Assembly: GCA_013697725.1 (NCBI GenBank)
Contig: JACCWI010000026.1
Span: forward strand, 124,001-188,000
Direction: 5' to 3'
Source of the DNA: Tatlockia sp.
GTDB taxonomy: Bacteria; Pseudomonadota; Gammaproteobacteria; Legionellales; Legionellaceae
Length of the DNA stretch: 64,000 nucleotides
Shown here: in pieces, positions 9,462 through 18,794 of the stretch
Layout: each line of letters opens with the position of its first letter
How positions within the stretch are numbered: position 1 is the first letter of the stretch
The notes under the pieces: generated by a model
The model's input: only the letters and a program-made list of their open reading frames with translations
What the model was told of the DNA's origin: nothing
The model's database searches: none
Program-made: the position numbers and the translations under genes

Positions 9462-12400
9462 TTAAGCGACTTTAAGTGCCAATATTTTGTCCATATCGAA
9501 CAGCATATCCTGTTCTTCGATATCCTGAGTAAAGTCATATTCCCCATGCAAATTGACGTAATGCCAGATTAAAGTCGACCCATTGCGAATAATGGTTAAT
9601 AGGGCCTTCCTGCTTTCCTCATCCTCTAACAAGGTTAATTTTTGCGAAAGATATAGCTCATTCCATAATACAATTGCATTCTGGATTAAGCGCTGGCAGC
9701 CAACAACCATTTCCTGTTCCTCTTTACTGCTGTATTGAATCTCCTGGTTGTTACCAAACAAAATAGCTTTTGAAAATTTATTCGATAGCTCAATACGATT
9801 TAACTGTTTTTCAACAGCCTGCCGTAATTCCACATCATCAATATACCGAAGAATAAACAGACTTTTAATAATCCGTCCAAATTCCTTGATGGAACAGTAC
9901 AATGGATGTTGTTTAGAATATGAACTAAGGCGCTTGAACAGTTGTGATGCCGTTGTGGCTTTAAGTTTAATCGTAACCATCAAACGCAAAATATCATCCC
10001 AATGTGTTTTAATTAAATCAGTGTCGATATAGCGATGCGGGAGTATTTTATATCCTTTGGTTTCATAGGTGCTTCTAGAGTTAAAACTGTATAGGGTGGC
10101 TTTCTTCAGACCTTTAATTCTGGGTGCAAAATAAATCCCCAGCATGTTCAATATTCCAAAAATTGCTTCAGAATAACCATGTGTATCAGTGGAATGGATT
10201 GTGCTCTTAATCGAAAGATTATGTAATAACCCATCAGCGACATAGGCTGCTTCTCGTTCAGAGCTACTGATGGACGTAGTATAAAACAGGCGATTCAGCT
10301 CATCAATAAAGCTGTAAAGTGAAGATCCTGAACCGCTTCCAAAGTATTTGAATGATTTATTGGCATTCAATGACTCAACAACTACGCTGACTTTTCGCCC
10401 ATCGCTTGATGTATGTAATTCACCAGGATTTTTTTGATAGATGCTGGCTAAAGATAGTTTGCCGAGCAGATCAAGAATGCATTGATTGGCTGCGTTAATG
10501 TTATCAAGACTCATGTGCCAGTTTACAAAGTTTTCCAGCGCATCTTCCGTAATCCCTTTGGAGACATTGGCCATCTTGCTGATGCCAATGTTGCATCCCA
10601 TTCCTAAAATCGCCGCATAAAATATAGATTTTTTGGGCAAGATCTTCTTGTCTTTAACGCTGTGATGGCGAAAGCAATCAAGGTAACCAGTTAATCGCTG
10701 AATATCACTCAATATTTTCAGTACCGATGTGTATTTCTGATCAGCAAATAGAGAAGATACAGACTGCGTATTTATTTTTTCGACTTTAGGAGTTGCCAGT
10801 ACCATTCGTCTTTTTGGATCAAATTTGATGTGAGGATTTTTGTCTGCCTTTATACGGCGATTGGTTTTATGATAGGCCCCATGAAGCTTTTTTTGAAGGG
10901 TTGCCATTAATTGATCAATATCTGCAAAATCGAGTAGTCCCCCTTCTTCCAATAACCGATTTCTGTTAGCTTGCCAATGTTCTTTGGGATGTAAATAATT
11001 TTCCAGTGACAGATAGCGATAGGCTGGTTTCAGACTGATAACACCCGCTTTTAAAGCATCGGCCGTGTAAAAATACAGCAGCACCTTATAAAGAGAGACC
11101 CTGAATTTACCTTCATTAGAATAAAGTACCGCCTGCTCCTTTTCAGATAAAAAACCAACTGGCGCCTCTTTCCCCACATTCCCTATTTTAGCCTGATAAT
11201 GTTTAATGGCTACCAAAATGGCAGGAATATCCTGATTTCTCGGGATATCAAATGCAATATTGCGCAAAATGTCAGCCACCCTGTTCTGTAATTTAAGGGA
11301 CAAATCCTCCAGTATCTGATAATAGTTTTGTGCGTTCATCTCATCGAGTGCTTGTTTTGTACATTCATCCAGTTTTGGTTCCGGTGGATAGGTTTCCAGG
11401 TACTGATGATAGCCCTCCAATAGCTGCCTGATTTGCTGAATCTTCTCCGAATCGCTTAACACAGGGGAAGTTGCCAGCTTTTCAATTTTTTTCAGTTGAG
11501 CCTTATAGGATATTCTTGCATCTGATAGTAATTGCAGGGTTTCCTTTTGTTGGTCTTTCTGTTTAAAGATCTGTTCCTTTTCATTTTTCACAGCAGCGTT
11601 TTGTGTTGCCTTCGCACAGTTCAGTAAAATATCAGCAAAAATATCCTGTCTTAATTGATATTGATGAACCAGAAAACAGATTATATGGAGATAGCGTTTA
11701 TCAGGCTGAAGCTGATTAATCTGAAACAGACTGGCCTTGCGAACCCAGGTTGCATAATGCTTGATTGTGTCATTGTGCAAATTTAGTCCGTCCAGCAAGG
11801 GAACAATATTATTGTATAGGATTTGTATTAGTTGATAATCTTGGGTACTTTCCTTGATTTCCTTTGGTTTTCTTGAGTGACTGATGGTTTTAAGTCTGGC
11901 AATTGTTGAAGAATCGGCATCATCCATTTTAAGAAGAGCATCCAGGTTTATTTTGTGATCATCGGATAATTGATCCTCAATCATATGAATCAGATGTTTA
12001 TCATAATCACTGATTATTTCTGTGATACTCAGGGCAAATCGATTATAGCGAGGGATCTCAATACGCCTGGCTTTCAGAAGATCGAATACATCCTGTAAAA
12101 TCTGTTTTGGTGGGTAACGACGGGCAACGCGATCATGGATGCTTTCCCTGAATAATGTTTTTGACTCTTCATCAAAGGGTTTTATCGCTAGATATTCCCG
12201 AATTATCTGTTTGTGGTAATTAAACGTCCGCTGATTATATTTTGTAAGTTGCACCTCATTCCTGTCAAAGCCATATTGGTGGCATATGACCTTGAGATCA
12301 GATTCATAAAACTGTCTTGGCTGGTAGAATCGCGCTCCTGCCAAGCAATACCCAAACAATAAAATAAATCCAGCTTTATTGGTGATACTGTCCACGCTTT

Positions 12401-12521
12401 TCAGCCAGACTGCTACTTCTGCTGGTAAACAAAAATATTTGTTTTGTTCATCCTGGGAAAAGTTTGGCGGAGCATTGAAAATAGTTTGTTCTGCCGGGGT
12501 TAGTATTTCAAGCTTTGCCAT
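9462..12521 (-). CDS. tnpA: Tn3-family transposase TnpA
   Basis: A 1,019-residue DDE transposase, the normal length for Tn3-family TnpA. The start is placed at MAKLEILTPAEQ (12521); the longer frame to 12542 adds seven residues without support. The N-terminal ~600 residues are the DNA-binding and helical region. The C-terminal catalytic part shows the family signatures: the first Asp in HTSSDGRK, the second Asp in HSTDTHGY, then RIIKSLFILRYIDD, the LNRIE catalytic Glu region, and the NAIVLWNELY block near the end. It catalyses replicative transposition by recognising the 36-bp ends; its stop codon lies 5 bases inside the left repeat. It appears intact and diverges from the resolvase across the res region. 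Confidence 0.95.
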   Translation of the reverse strand: MAKLEILTPAEQTIFNAPPNFSQDEQNKYFCLPAEVAVWLKSVDSITNKAGFILLFGYCLAGARFYQPRQFYESDLKVICHQYGFDRNEVQLTKYNQRTFNYHKQIIREYLAIKPFDEESKTLFRESIHDRVARRYPPKQILQDVFDLLKARRIEIPRYNRFALSITEIISDYDKHLIHMIEDQLSDDHKINLDALLKMDDADSSTIARLKTISHSRKPKEIKESTQDYQLIQILYNNIVPLLDGLNLHNDTIKHYATWVRKASLFQINQLQPDKRYLHIICFLVHQYQLRQDIFADILLNCAKATQNAAVKNEKEQIFKQKDQQKETLQLLSDARISYKAQLKKIEKLATSPVLSDSEKIQQIRQLLEGYHQYLETYPPEPKLDECTKQALDEMNAQNYYQILEDLSLKLQNRVADILRNIAFDIPRNQDIPAILVAIKHYQAKIGNVGKEAPVGFLSEKEQAVLYSNEGKFRVSLYKVLLYFYTADALKAGVISLKPAYRYLSLENYLHPKEHWQANRNRLLEEGGLLDFADIDQLMATLQKKLHGAYHKTNRRIKADKNPHIKFDPKRRMVLATPKVEKINTQSVSSLFADQKYTSVLKILSDIQRLTGYLDCFRHHSVKDKKILPKKSIFYAAILGMGCNIGISKMANVSKGITEDALENFVNWHMSLDNINAANQCILDLLGKLSLASIYQKNPGELHTSSDGRKVSVVVESLNANKSFKYFGSGSGSSLYSFIDELNRLFYTTSISSSEREAAYVADGLLHNLSIKSTIHSTDTHGYSEAIFGILNMLGIYFAPRIKGLKKATLYSFNSRSTYETKGYKILPHRYIDTDLIKTHWDDILRLMVTIKLKATTASQLFKRLSSYSKQHPLYCSIKEFGRIIKSLFILRYIDDVELRQAVEKQLNRIELSNKFSKAILFGNNQEIQYSSKEEQEMVVGCQRLIQNAIVLWNELYLSQKLTLLEDEESRKALLTIIRNGSTLIWHYVNLHGEYDFTQDIEEQDMLFDMDKILALKVA

Positions 12522-12680
12522 TAAGGTACATCCAGGACTCAAATTTCATACTTTTAACGCTCGTTTTATTAAGCGCGAAACTATATCATATATGTACGTT
12601 GTAAACGATGGATAACATGATGGTGTTATGTATGAAAAATACCTTAATACAAAAACAAGTAAAAATTGGATGATATCAGA
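12522..12680. promoter_or_regulatory. Probable res site and divergent tnpA/tnpR promoters
   Basis: The 159-bp gap between divergent transposase and resolvase genes is the usual place for the resolution site. It is AT-rich with dyad elements such as ATAACA-N6-TGTTAT (12612-12629) and an imperfect CGCT/AGCG dyad just upstream, as expected for subsites bound by a serine resolvase. I infer res from position and dyads; exact subsites cannot be assigned by eye. Confidence 0.6.
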
Positions 12681-13301
12681 ATGATTTATGGATATGTTCG
12701 AGTGAGTACTCAAGATCAAAGTGTTGAAAGTCAGAAAAATAGTATTAGCCGTTATTGTATTGAACAAAAGCTCATGGTTGATGAATGGATTGAACTAGAA
12801 ATGTCTTCGCGCAAGTCAACAGCCATGCGCCGAATCGATGAATTGCTAGATAAGTTATTACCTGATGATGTAGTTATTGCTTCTGAATTATCAAGGCTTG
12901 GTCGGTCAATCAAAGAAACACTAAATACTATAGAAACAATTGTTCACGATAAATTATCTAGACTGATACTTATCAAGCAAAATCTGGATTTAAACCCCAA
13001 CGCTAAAAATAATGTGGCGAACAAAGTACTCATCACCATTTTTTCAATGCTTGCCGAATTAGAACGAGATTTTATTTCTGAGCGAACAAAGGAAGGGTTG
13101 CGCGCACGAGTCGCCAAAGGCATTAAGCTTGGTAAGCCCAAAGGGGTAATACAAGCATCAATGTATGATAGAGATAAAGAAAAAATTTTTCATCTTTATG
13201 AATTAGGTGTACCCCTCCAAAAAATTATTGCAACACATTTGGGTTATGGCAAATACTTGTCGCTCAAAGCGTTTATTAACAAATTAAAGAATGTGTTATG
13301 A
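12681..13301 (+). CDS. tnpR: Serine resolvase TnpR
   Basis: A 206-residue small serine recombinase. The ATG at 12681 (MIYGYVRVST) gives the standard family start; an upstream TTG at 12666 is unlikely. The catalytic Ser is in YVRVST, followed by the domain signatures ELSRLGRS, the long E-helix region (MLAELERDFISERTKEGLRA) and KLGKPKG, then a short helix-turn-helix C-terminus. It resolves cointegrates made by the Tn3 transposase at the adjacent res region and probably represses both promoters. It appears intact. Confidence 0.93.
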   Translation: MIYGYVRVSTQDQSVESQKNSISRYCIEQKLMVDEWIELEMSSRKSTAMRRIDELLDKLLPDDVVIASELSRLGRSIKETLNTIETIVHDKLSRLILIKQNLDLNPNAKNNVANKVLITIFSMLAELERDFISERTKEGLRARVAKGIKLGKPKGVIQASMYDRDKEKIFHLYELGVPLQKIIATHLGYGKYLSLKAFINKLKNVL

Positions 13302-13381
13302 GTAAAATAATTCAACAAAGGCTAGAATTCAAACAGGTTATTCTTCATGAGAACCAAGCAGTACAATACCGGAGTTATTAG
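13298..13381 (+). CDS. Possible 27-aa leader or remnant peptide
   Basis: An ATG overlaps the resolvase stop (ATGA) and opens 27 codons ending in a TAG that abuts the GTG start of the kinase gene. The chain resolvase - small ORF - kinase is consistent with translational coupling. The peptide (MSKIIQQRLEFKQVILHENQ...) resembles nothing I know and may be the start of a gene truncated when the cargo was acquired. Confidence 0.25.
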   Translation: MSKIIQQRLEFKQVILHENQAVQYRSY

Positions 13382-14410
13382 GTGAATAAAAATCAAATTT
13401 CAAAAATATGTGAAGCTTTTGAGCTGGGTAATGTGCTCGATGATCCAACTCCAGTAATCGGCGGTTTAATACATCGTATGTGGAGAATTAATACTAACTG
13501 CGGTTCCTTTGCTATTAAAGAATTAGACTCAGCTATTATGCAACGTCCTGGCATTTATGAAATCTATATTCAATCAGAAAAAATTGCGGCTAGTTTAAAG
13601 AGCAAACAAATCCCTGCAGTCACCGCTATAATTAATAATAATACACCTCTATATGAAACTGACGGAATAGTAGTAATGGTATTTCCTTGGGTTGAAGGGA
13701 AAACATTAGCGCTTCACCAAGTAACTCCAGATCATGCGAAAAAAATAGGCGCAACCGTAGCGGCAATTCATGCAGCAAATATAAAACCGTTCGATTTACC
13801 TATACCTGAAACAAACTATATTTCTGCAGAACGATGGCATGATCTTGTAGATAAGGCTTTCAATAGTAAATTGGCCTGGGCGGCTGATGCTAATACTAAT
13901 TTACCTCGTTTGATATTTTGGAGCGATACTTATCAAAAAGCCAAACAGCGGCTGAACAAACATTTAATTATAAGTCACACAGATATGGACCCAAAAAATG
14001 TGCTTTGGTATGACGATACTTTACCCGTTTTAATTGATTGGGAAGGCGCAGGATTGGCTAATCCAACAGCAGAAATTATAAACGTTGCTATAGGGTGGTC
14101 TGGGGAAACTGAGCTACTGTTTAGAGAAAATATTTTTTCAGCCGTTATTGAAGGATATTGCAAGGGTGGAGGGCGCATGTTTAAAAGCCATATGCGTGAT
14201 GGTTTTTATGGGCTTATTGGTGGTTATCTAGCCTGGCTAGAATTTAATATGAGTCGCTCTTTAGAATTATCAAAGTATAATGTTGATGCTCGGAACGTAG
14301 GTATTGAGGAAACAAAGTTGACACTAAAAAAGCTAAAATTTTTAGACGAAAATATAGATCGTTTTATGAGTTATCTAATTGCTGATAGAAAATGCATGCC
14401 TACGAGATAA
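13382..14410 (+). CDS. APH-family phosphotransferase (transposon cargo)
   Basis: A 342-residue protein of the aminoglycoside phosphotransferase / choline kinase fold. The catalytic loop is ISHTDMDPKNVLW (HxDxxxxN, ~residues 198-210) and the metal-binding Asp is in LIDWEGAG; the N-lobe has the glycine turn (PVIGGLIHRMW) and the probable nucleotide-binding Lys in FAIKEL. The GTG start at 13382 follows GGAG at 13371-13374 and touches the preceding stop. Such kinases phosphorylate small hydroxyl compounds, including antibiotics, choline or homoserine; the substrate is not determinable here. Carriage on a transposon with an acetyltransferase and a methyltransferase makes a resistance role plausible but unproven. 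Confidence 0.8.
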   Translation: MNKNQISKICEAFELGNVLDDPTPVIGGLIHRMWRINTNCGSFAIKELDSAIMQRPGIYEIYIQSEKIAASLKSKQIPAVTAIINNNTPLYETDGIVVMVFPWVEGKTLALHQVTPDHAKKIGATVAAIHAANIKPFDLPIPETNYISAERWHDLVDKAFNSKLAWAADANTNLPRLIFWSDTYQKAKQRLNKHLIISHTDMDPKNVLWYDDTLPVLIDWEGAGLANPTAEIINVAIGWSGETELLFRENIFSAVIEGYCKGGGRMFKSHMRDGFYGLIGGYLAWLEFNMSRSLELSKYNVDARNVGIEETKLTLKKLKFLDENIDRFMSYLIADRKCMPTR

Positions 14411-14525
14411 AGATTAACGGACCACTCAGACAAAAGTTGCTACAACTAAATTTGAACTGGGATTTATAAATGGTTGGAAGTTTTCCGGTTTACGCATAGA
14501 ACCCTAACACACTAAAGGGCGCAAT

Positions 14526-15077
14526 ATGAATAAAGCTATACACCTAAAACCTAATTTACAAGCCGCTACTATTAATGATTATCCAGCAGTACAAAATTTG
14601 GCTAGATTTTATGTTTATGATAGAACTCAATACATGGGATGGGAATGCCCCGAAAATGGACTTTTTGAATGTATAGATTTTAAACACTATTTCGAAGAAC
14701 CTGATGAACATGCATTTCTGGTGAGAGTTAATAATGAGTTAGCTGGTTTTGTTTTGTTAGATAAAATGAAACTAATTGAAAAGGTAGATTGGAATATGGG
14801 AGAATTTTTCATATTGGCTAAATTTCAATCTAATGGTATGGGAAGCCAAGTTGCTAGAGAGATTTTTTATCGCTTTCCAGGAAAATGGTCAGTTGCAGCA
14901 ATGCCTGAAAACTTAGGTGCAATCAAATTTTGGCGAAAAATAATAAATGAAGTTTCGCAAGGCCATTTTACTGAGGTGTTTAAAACAGTAGAAGAGCTTA
15001 TAACTCCAGAAAATCCTGAACCATACGCAATGATCGTCTTTAGCTTTTCTACACCCTCTGTTGGGGAAAAATCGTGA
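14526..15077 (+). CDS. GNAT N-acetyltransferase (transposon cargo)
   Basis: A 183-residue GNAT-fold protein. The acetyl-CoA binding motif A is visible as FFILAKFQSNGMGSQVAREI (the QxNGxG variant of the R/QxxGxG/A loop), preceded by the typical central strand (HAFLVRVNNELAGFVLLDK) and followed by MPENLGAIKFWRKI, the usual NxxAxxFWxK helix. GNAT enzymes transfer an acetyl group from acetyl-CoA to an amine of a small molecule or protein. It lies 115 bases after the kinase and overlaps the following methyltransferase, so the last two genes are probably co-translated. Substrate unknown. Confidence 0.82.
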   Translation: MNKAIHLKPNLQAATINDYPAVQNLARFYVYDRTQYMGWECPENGLFECIDFKHYFEEPDEHAFLVRVNNELAGFVLLDKMKLIEKVDWNMGEFFILAKFQSNGMGSQVAREIFYRFPGKWSVAAMPENLGAIKFWRKIINEVSQGHFTEVFKTVEELITPENPEPYAMIVFSFSTPSVGEKS

Positions 15078-15862
15078 ATCATGAGAAATTTTATTCAAAA
15101 GCATTTTTTTACGACATCGCTTTTCGATTTAAAGACGTTCAAATTGAAAATCAAATGCTAATTAATGCATATCAAGAGATTAATCTAAAATTACCTAACT
15201 CTTTTCTTGATATAGCTGCTGGTCCCGCAACTAATGCTGTCGCGATGAGCAAACGAGGTATTCAGTCAACTGCGATCGATTTTTCAAAAGAAATGGTTAT
15301 TTATGGTCTGGAAAAAGCGTTAGAACATAACGTTGTATTAACTTATCTGCAAGCCGATATGCGTGACTTCAAGCTTTTGCAGACAGTAGATTTAGCTGCG
15401 ATATTTATGGCAAGCACAGGGTATCTTTTAACAAATGAGGATATGGTTAAGCACCTTATAACGGTTGGAAGCAATTTGAATTCAAATGGAATTTATGTGC
15501 TAGAGATGCTACACCCTAGAGATGTATTTTCTGTTGGAAAATCTACGTCAACTACTTGGGAAGAATTAGATGGGGATGTTAAGGTCTTAGTCCAGTGGGG
15601 AGATGAGGATGATATTTATGACCCAATTACACAGACAAAAGTTGTGACGGCTCACTTAAAATATCAAACACCTAATGAGTCTGGTGAGATTGTTGATAAA
15701 TGCAAACAAAGAGAATATACATTTCAAGAAATGAAAGCCCTTATAGAGTTATCAGGGATATTTACTTTGAAAAAGGTTCTTGGCAGTTGGGATATTAATA
15801 TTCCATTTTCAAATGATGCTGATTCGTGGCGAATGATTCTCATTTTACAGAAAAAAACGTAA
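15074..15862 (+). CDS. Class I SAM-dependent methyltransferase (cargo)
   Basis: A 262-residue protein starting at a GTG that overlaps the acetyltransferase stop by four bases. SAM-binding motif I is FLDIAAGPATNAV (~residues 43-55), followed by an acidic residue at the end of strand two (TAIDFSKEMV) and LQADMRDF as motif II/III. This is the Methyltransf_25/11 fold that methylates small molecules or macromolecules. It does not show the specific signatures of the Erm or ArmA rRNA methylases by eye. It ends 53 bases before the right terminal repeat, so it is the last gene of the element. Confidence 0.8.
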   Translation: MNHEKFYSKAFFYDIAFRFKDVQIENQMLINAYQEINLKLPNSFLDIAAGPATNAVAMSKRGIQSTAIDFSKEMVIYGLEKALEHNVVLTYLQADMRDFKLLQTVDLAAIFMASTGYLLTNEDMVKHLITVGSNLNSNGIYVLEMLHPRDVFSVGKSTSTTWEELDGDVKVLVQWGDEDDIYDPITQTKVVTAHLKYQTPNESGEIVDKCKQREYTFQEMKALIELSGIFTLKKVLGSWDINIPFSNDADSWRMILILQKKT

Positions 15863-15915
15863 AAAATGGGGGTTTTAAATTGCATATTGTGTAGCAATAT
15901 TTGATTGTTTTTTAA

Positions 15916-15951
15916 TCATTGCCAGTTTGGGCTGGATATGCGGGAAAACCC
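15916..15951. repeat. Tn3 terminal inverted repeat, right (IRR)
   Basis: The reverse complement of this 36-bp end begins GGGTTTTCCC and matches the left end with one mismatch. It is followed directly by the target duplication ATCGAT. Confidence 0.9.
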
Positions 15952-15957
15952 ATCGAT
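15952..15957. repeat. Target-site duplication, right copy
   Basis: ATCGAT repeats the six bases before the left end. Because six is a multiple of three, it keeps the host frame readable across a precise excision. Confidence 0.85.
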
Positions 15958-17670
15958 GCCCTTATTGAATCCATGTCTTATTATTCTACTCAATTTGAAA
16001 AGAGACTTAGCCAAACAAGTCTGAGGGAAGAAATCCCGACTAAATTAATGGCAAAAATAAATGATAAATTACAAGTTTATGCTGACTACTGGCAAGTTCT
16101 AATAAATTCGGATTTAACACATAATGAAGCGCTGGAGATTTTAAACTATTTTATTGATTGTGCGTTACAGTCTAAAGTTATCGATGAGCTCACTCACCCT
16201 ATAAAAAATTTAGATGATTTGGCAATCTTCCTAATGAAGGTTACTAAATTGACTAAACCCACCGAAGAAGAAATGCTAAGATTTCTCAGCGGAAAAATGG
16301 GTTCCTCTGTCTTTGATTTAATTGGAGCTCATTTTAAAAATGAGCAAAGCCCTGCAGGACGTGAGAACTCTATTGTGGCAGCTATTATTTCTCAGCTCGT
16401 ACAAACAAACACAGAGCTTGAAGCCTTTATATTGAAATCAATTGAACCTTTATTGAACACAATGATAAATACAGCAGATAGCGCTCTCATTAAAGCAGAT
16501 TTTTCTACTGCAGTGATTCAATTATTTACAAGCTCTAATTATCCTGATGCAATTCAACGAATCGTGTATGAATTCTCATTAGAAAACCCAGACCAATGGC
16601 TTGCCTATTTATCAACTCGCATTATCAATCCTGTTATTTCCAAGTTGATAGTTCAACATAATGATACAGATTTACTAATGTCACAACTTTTAAAAACAAT
16701 AATGTTTGCGCTGCAAGGACTTCATGCTAGCAACTTCAAATTAGATTCTTATCGCCAAAATATTGCTAATGATATTATTTTTGAACTGGTATTTAATGGT
16801 GTCTTGCAAAAAAGATTAAATGAAAATAAACCGTCTCAAATACAACAGCAAGAGTTAAAAATTGCCAGCACTAATTTTGATATGACTCCTACCCTGGTAA
16901 AAAATATAAAGCGTCTAAATGCACAATATGACTACTTAAGATTTGAGATCTCATTAATTTCAATGGCTCAGCAGATACAACTAAAGAGCAAGACGGTGCT
17001 TTGGGACAAATATAAAGAGGTATATACCCTGGCAACATTTGAACAAAAAGTTAAATTATTTAATCAGTGTTTGACTGAAATAAAAGAATTGCTATCTGAA
17101 CGGATTGAGATCAAAGAATCTAAAATTAAAATTTTAGAAGAGATTGATGAATGCAAAACTTGGTTGCTTTTTTTATGCCATTGCACAATTAACCTGGATC
17201 ATCATAAAACCCCCAAGCAATTTTTCCTGAATCTTTATGAAGAAATTGAGTCTAATCTTGAAGGGTTAATCCGAACGGCATTATTTGAGCTTGAGACGAA
17301 CACCCAGAAAGGAGGGGGTAGCCTTATCAAATTCAATGAATTACATTATAGTCTTCTAAAAGAAAAAATGTCTTTGTCGATTTATAAAAGTGTAAATCAA
17401 GAGATAATTTTAAAAGATTTGATTAAAAAAACTTGTAGAGCTATCTTGGAAAAATTTGAAGATACTCAAATTGTCTCGCTAATAGAAATTGATGACAAGC
17501 ATATTCCACTATGGAGAGAGCTGAATGAGGGATTTAAAAAATTTATTGAAGTTCACTGGGAGCTGAATCTAACTGAATACAAATTTAACTGTAATTTTTG
17601 GGCTAACAATTGTCAATCTATTGAAAATACCGAGAGTCATACAAATTTAAATAAAAGTACTTTTATATAA
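15958..17670 (+). pseudogene. 3' part of hypothetical gene interrupted by Tn3 insertion
   Basis: 571 codons including the stop continue the frame of the 5' part ending at 9420. The frame is also open through the right terminal repeat back to a TTG at 15919, but that is transposon DNA and no ribosome binding site precedes it. The protein is soluble, almost all helical and rich in Leu, Asn, Lys and Ile; no membrane span, signal peptide or known motif is visible. The restored gene would be a 798-residue protein of unknown function. The absence of stops or frameshifts in this long 3' part argues that the insertion is recent. Confidence 0.8.
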
Positions 17671-17729
17671 TTAAATCTTTAATTATTAGGTTTTCTGATG
17701 AGGGAAATGCAGATAAATTACTTTTAATA

Positions 17730-17966
17730 TTATTTAATCTGGCGCATTGAATGAAGGGTTTCAGCTGAAACAATATCACAATATCCTTCATCGGGATAAA
17801 ACACGATACTTAGAGCGGCAGTTTCAAGATTTCGCATCAGCTTGTTTTTCATGTCCTCAAAGCTAATTTCCAGACCGCCATAATCGCTTGATTGACGAGT
17901 TAACACGTCAATAACAAGACTATCTAGCGCATCTTTGGAAAGTAATTTATAGTTAATTTCTATCAT
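17730..17966 (-). CDS. yheU: YheU-family protein (UPF0270)
   Basis: A 78-residue protein whose layout matches the YheU family: a start region with LSKDALDSLVIDVLTRQ, the hallmark SSDYGG (family TDYG), a helix with ExxKxxLMRNLETG-like spacing, and a C-terminal strand (LSIVFYPDEGYCDIVS). The function of the family is unknown. Its ATG overlaps the stop of the upstream LOG-family gene by four bases, so the two form an operon. Confidence 0.7.
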   Translation of the reverse strand: MIEINYKLLSKDALDSLVIDVLTRQSSDYGGLEISFEDMKNKLMRNLETAALSIVFYPDEGYCDIVSAETLHSMRQIK

Positions 17967-18568
17967 GCTGGACTAAAATTATTGTCAAGCGTTTTGGAAA
18001 TCCATTTTTTATCCAAAGGCGGCTGATAATTGATACAAGCATTAATTAAATCTGAAGCATTCTGTTCAACAAGAATCATCTTGCGGTGAGCTGTTTTTAT
18101 AAATCCCTGCTTAGCTGCCGTGTTTAAAAATTCTAAAAGATAATCATAATATCCGCCACCATTCAAAATTCCACAGGGTTTTTTATGATAGCCGAGCTGA
18201 GCTAAGGTAAGCACTTCAAAAAACTCCTCAAGAGAACCTAAGCCGCCAGGCATTAGAATGAATCCGTCTGCTAGCTCAGACATTAATCTTTTACGTTCAT
18301 GCATAGAATTTACAATATGTAATTGTGTTAATCCATCATGAGCAACCTCTACATCTACCAGGGATTGAGGAATTACCCCAATAACCTGCGAGCCTTTCTC
18401 TAACATATGATTAGCTATAATGCCCATTAGACCTACTTTTGCTCCGCCGTAAACCATACCTAAATTAGCTATTGACATTCTCTCGGCCAACTCTTTAGCC
18501 ATTTCGCTGTATAAACCTGAGTTACCCAGGTTAGAGCCACAAAAAACAGCAAAATTTTTAATTCTCAT
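17963..18568 (-). CDS. LOG-family (lonely guy) nucleotide phosphoribohydrolase
   Basis: A 201-residue Rossmann-type protein with the LOG signatures: VFCGSNLG near the N-terminus, GMVYGGAKVGLMG (nucleotide binding), MHERKRLM, and PGGLGSLEEFFEVL (the family PGGxGTxxE motif with Ser for Thr). LOG enzymes hydrolyse nucleoside 5'-monophosphates to the base and ribose 5-phosphate; in bacteria they are often annotated as TIGR00730 or lysine decarboxylase-like, the latter name being an old error. It is upstream of yheU with overlapping stop and start. Substrate is not determined by sequence. Confidence 0.88.
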   Translation of the reverse strand: MRIKNFAVFCGSNLGNSGLYSEMAKELAERMSIANLGMVYGGAKVGLMGIIANHMLEKGSQVIGVIPQSLVDVEVAHDGLTQLHIVNSMHERKRLMSELADGFILMPGGLGSLEEFFEVLTLAQLGYHKKPCGILNGGGYYDYLLEFLNTAAKQGFIKTAHRKMILVEQNASDLINACINYQPPLDKKWISKTLDNNFSPA

Positions 18569-18794
18569 GGTTTCTTCAACTTGATAAAGATTGTTATCTT
18601 AGCTTTTTTTGTATCTAAGCGTTAGCTTATTTTACGTGAAGGAGCTTCTTAAGTTGAACCTTAAAGATGATAGGCAATCCATGAAGAGAGACATAGATAG
18701 TGAAGTCTACAAAATGCATTATGTTTTATATTAAGCGGTATTGCTCATATTGAGCATCTAAGAGCTGTTCAATACGCGTTTCTACATTAAAGCA

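Larger units (their letters stand above)
9421..15951. mobile_element. Tn3-family transposon with APH/GNAT/methyltransferase cargo
   Basis: A 6,531-bp element bounded by 36-bp inverted repeats (9421-9456 and 15916-15951, one mismatch at position 8) and a direct duplication ATCGAT (9415-9420 and 15952-15957). It encodes a Tn3-type transposase (minus), a serine resolvase (plus) diverging from a res-like region, and three plus-strand cargo genes. It sits inside a host ORF that becomes continuous when the element and one target copy are removed. Near-perfect repeats, intact transposase and resolvase, and a perfect target duplication indicate a recent, possibly still mobile insertion. Tn3 elements normally make 5-bp duplications, so 6 bp is unusual. 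Confidence 0.93.

Noticed and set aside
14411..14525. Possible integron attC-like site before the acetyltransferase cargo gene
   Set aside because: I looked for GTTRRRY core sites and an imperfect palindrome. Only short dyads (CCCT/AGGG) occur, and the core motif is absent, so a gene-cassette origin is not supported.
15919..17670. Independent gene starting at the TTG at 15919
   Set aside because: The first 11 codons are transposon end DNA and no ribosome binding site is present. The frame continues the interrupted host gene, so it is better read as a 3' fragment.
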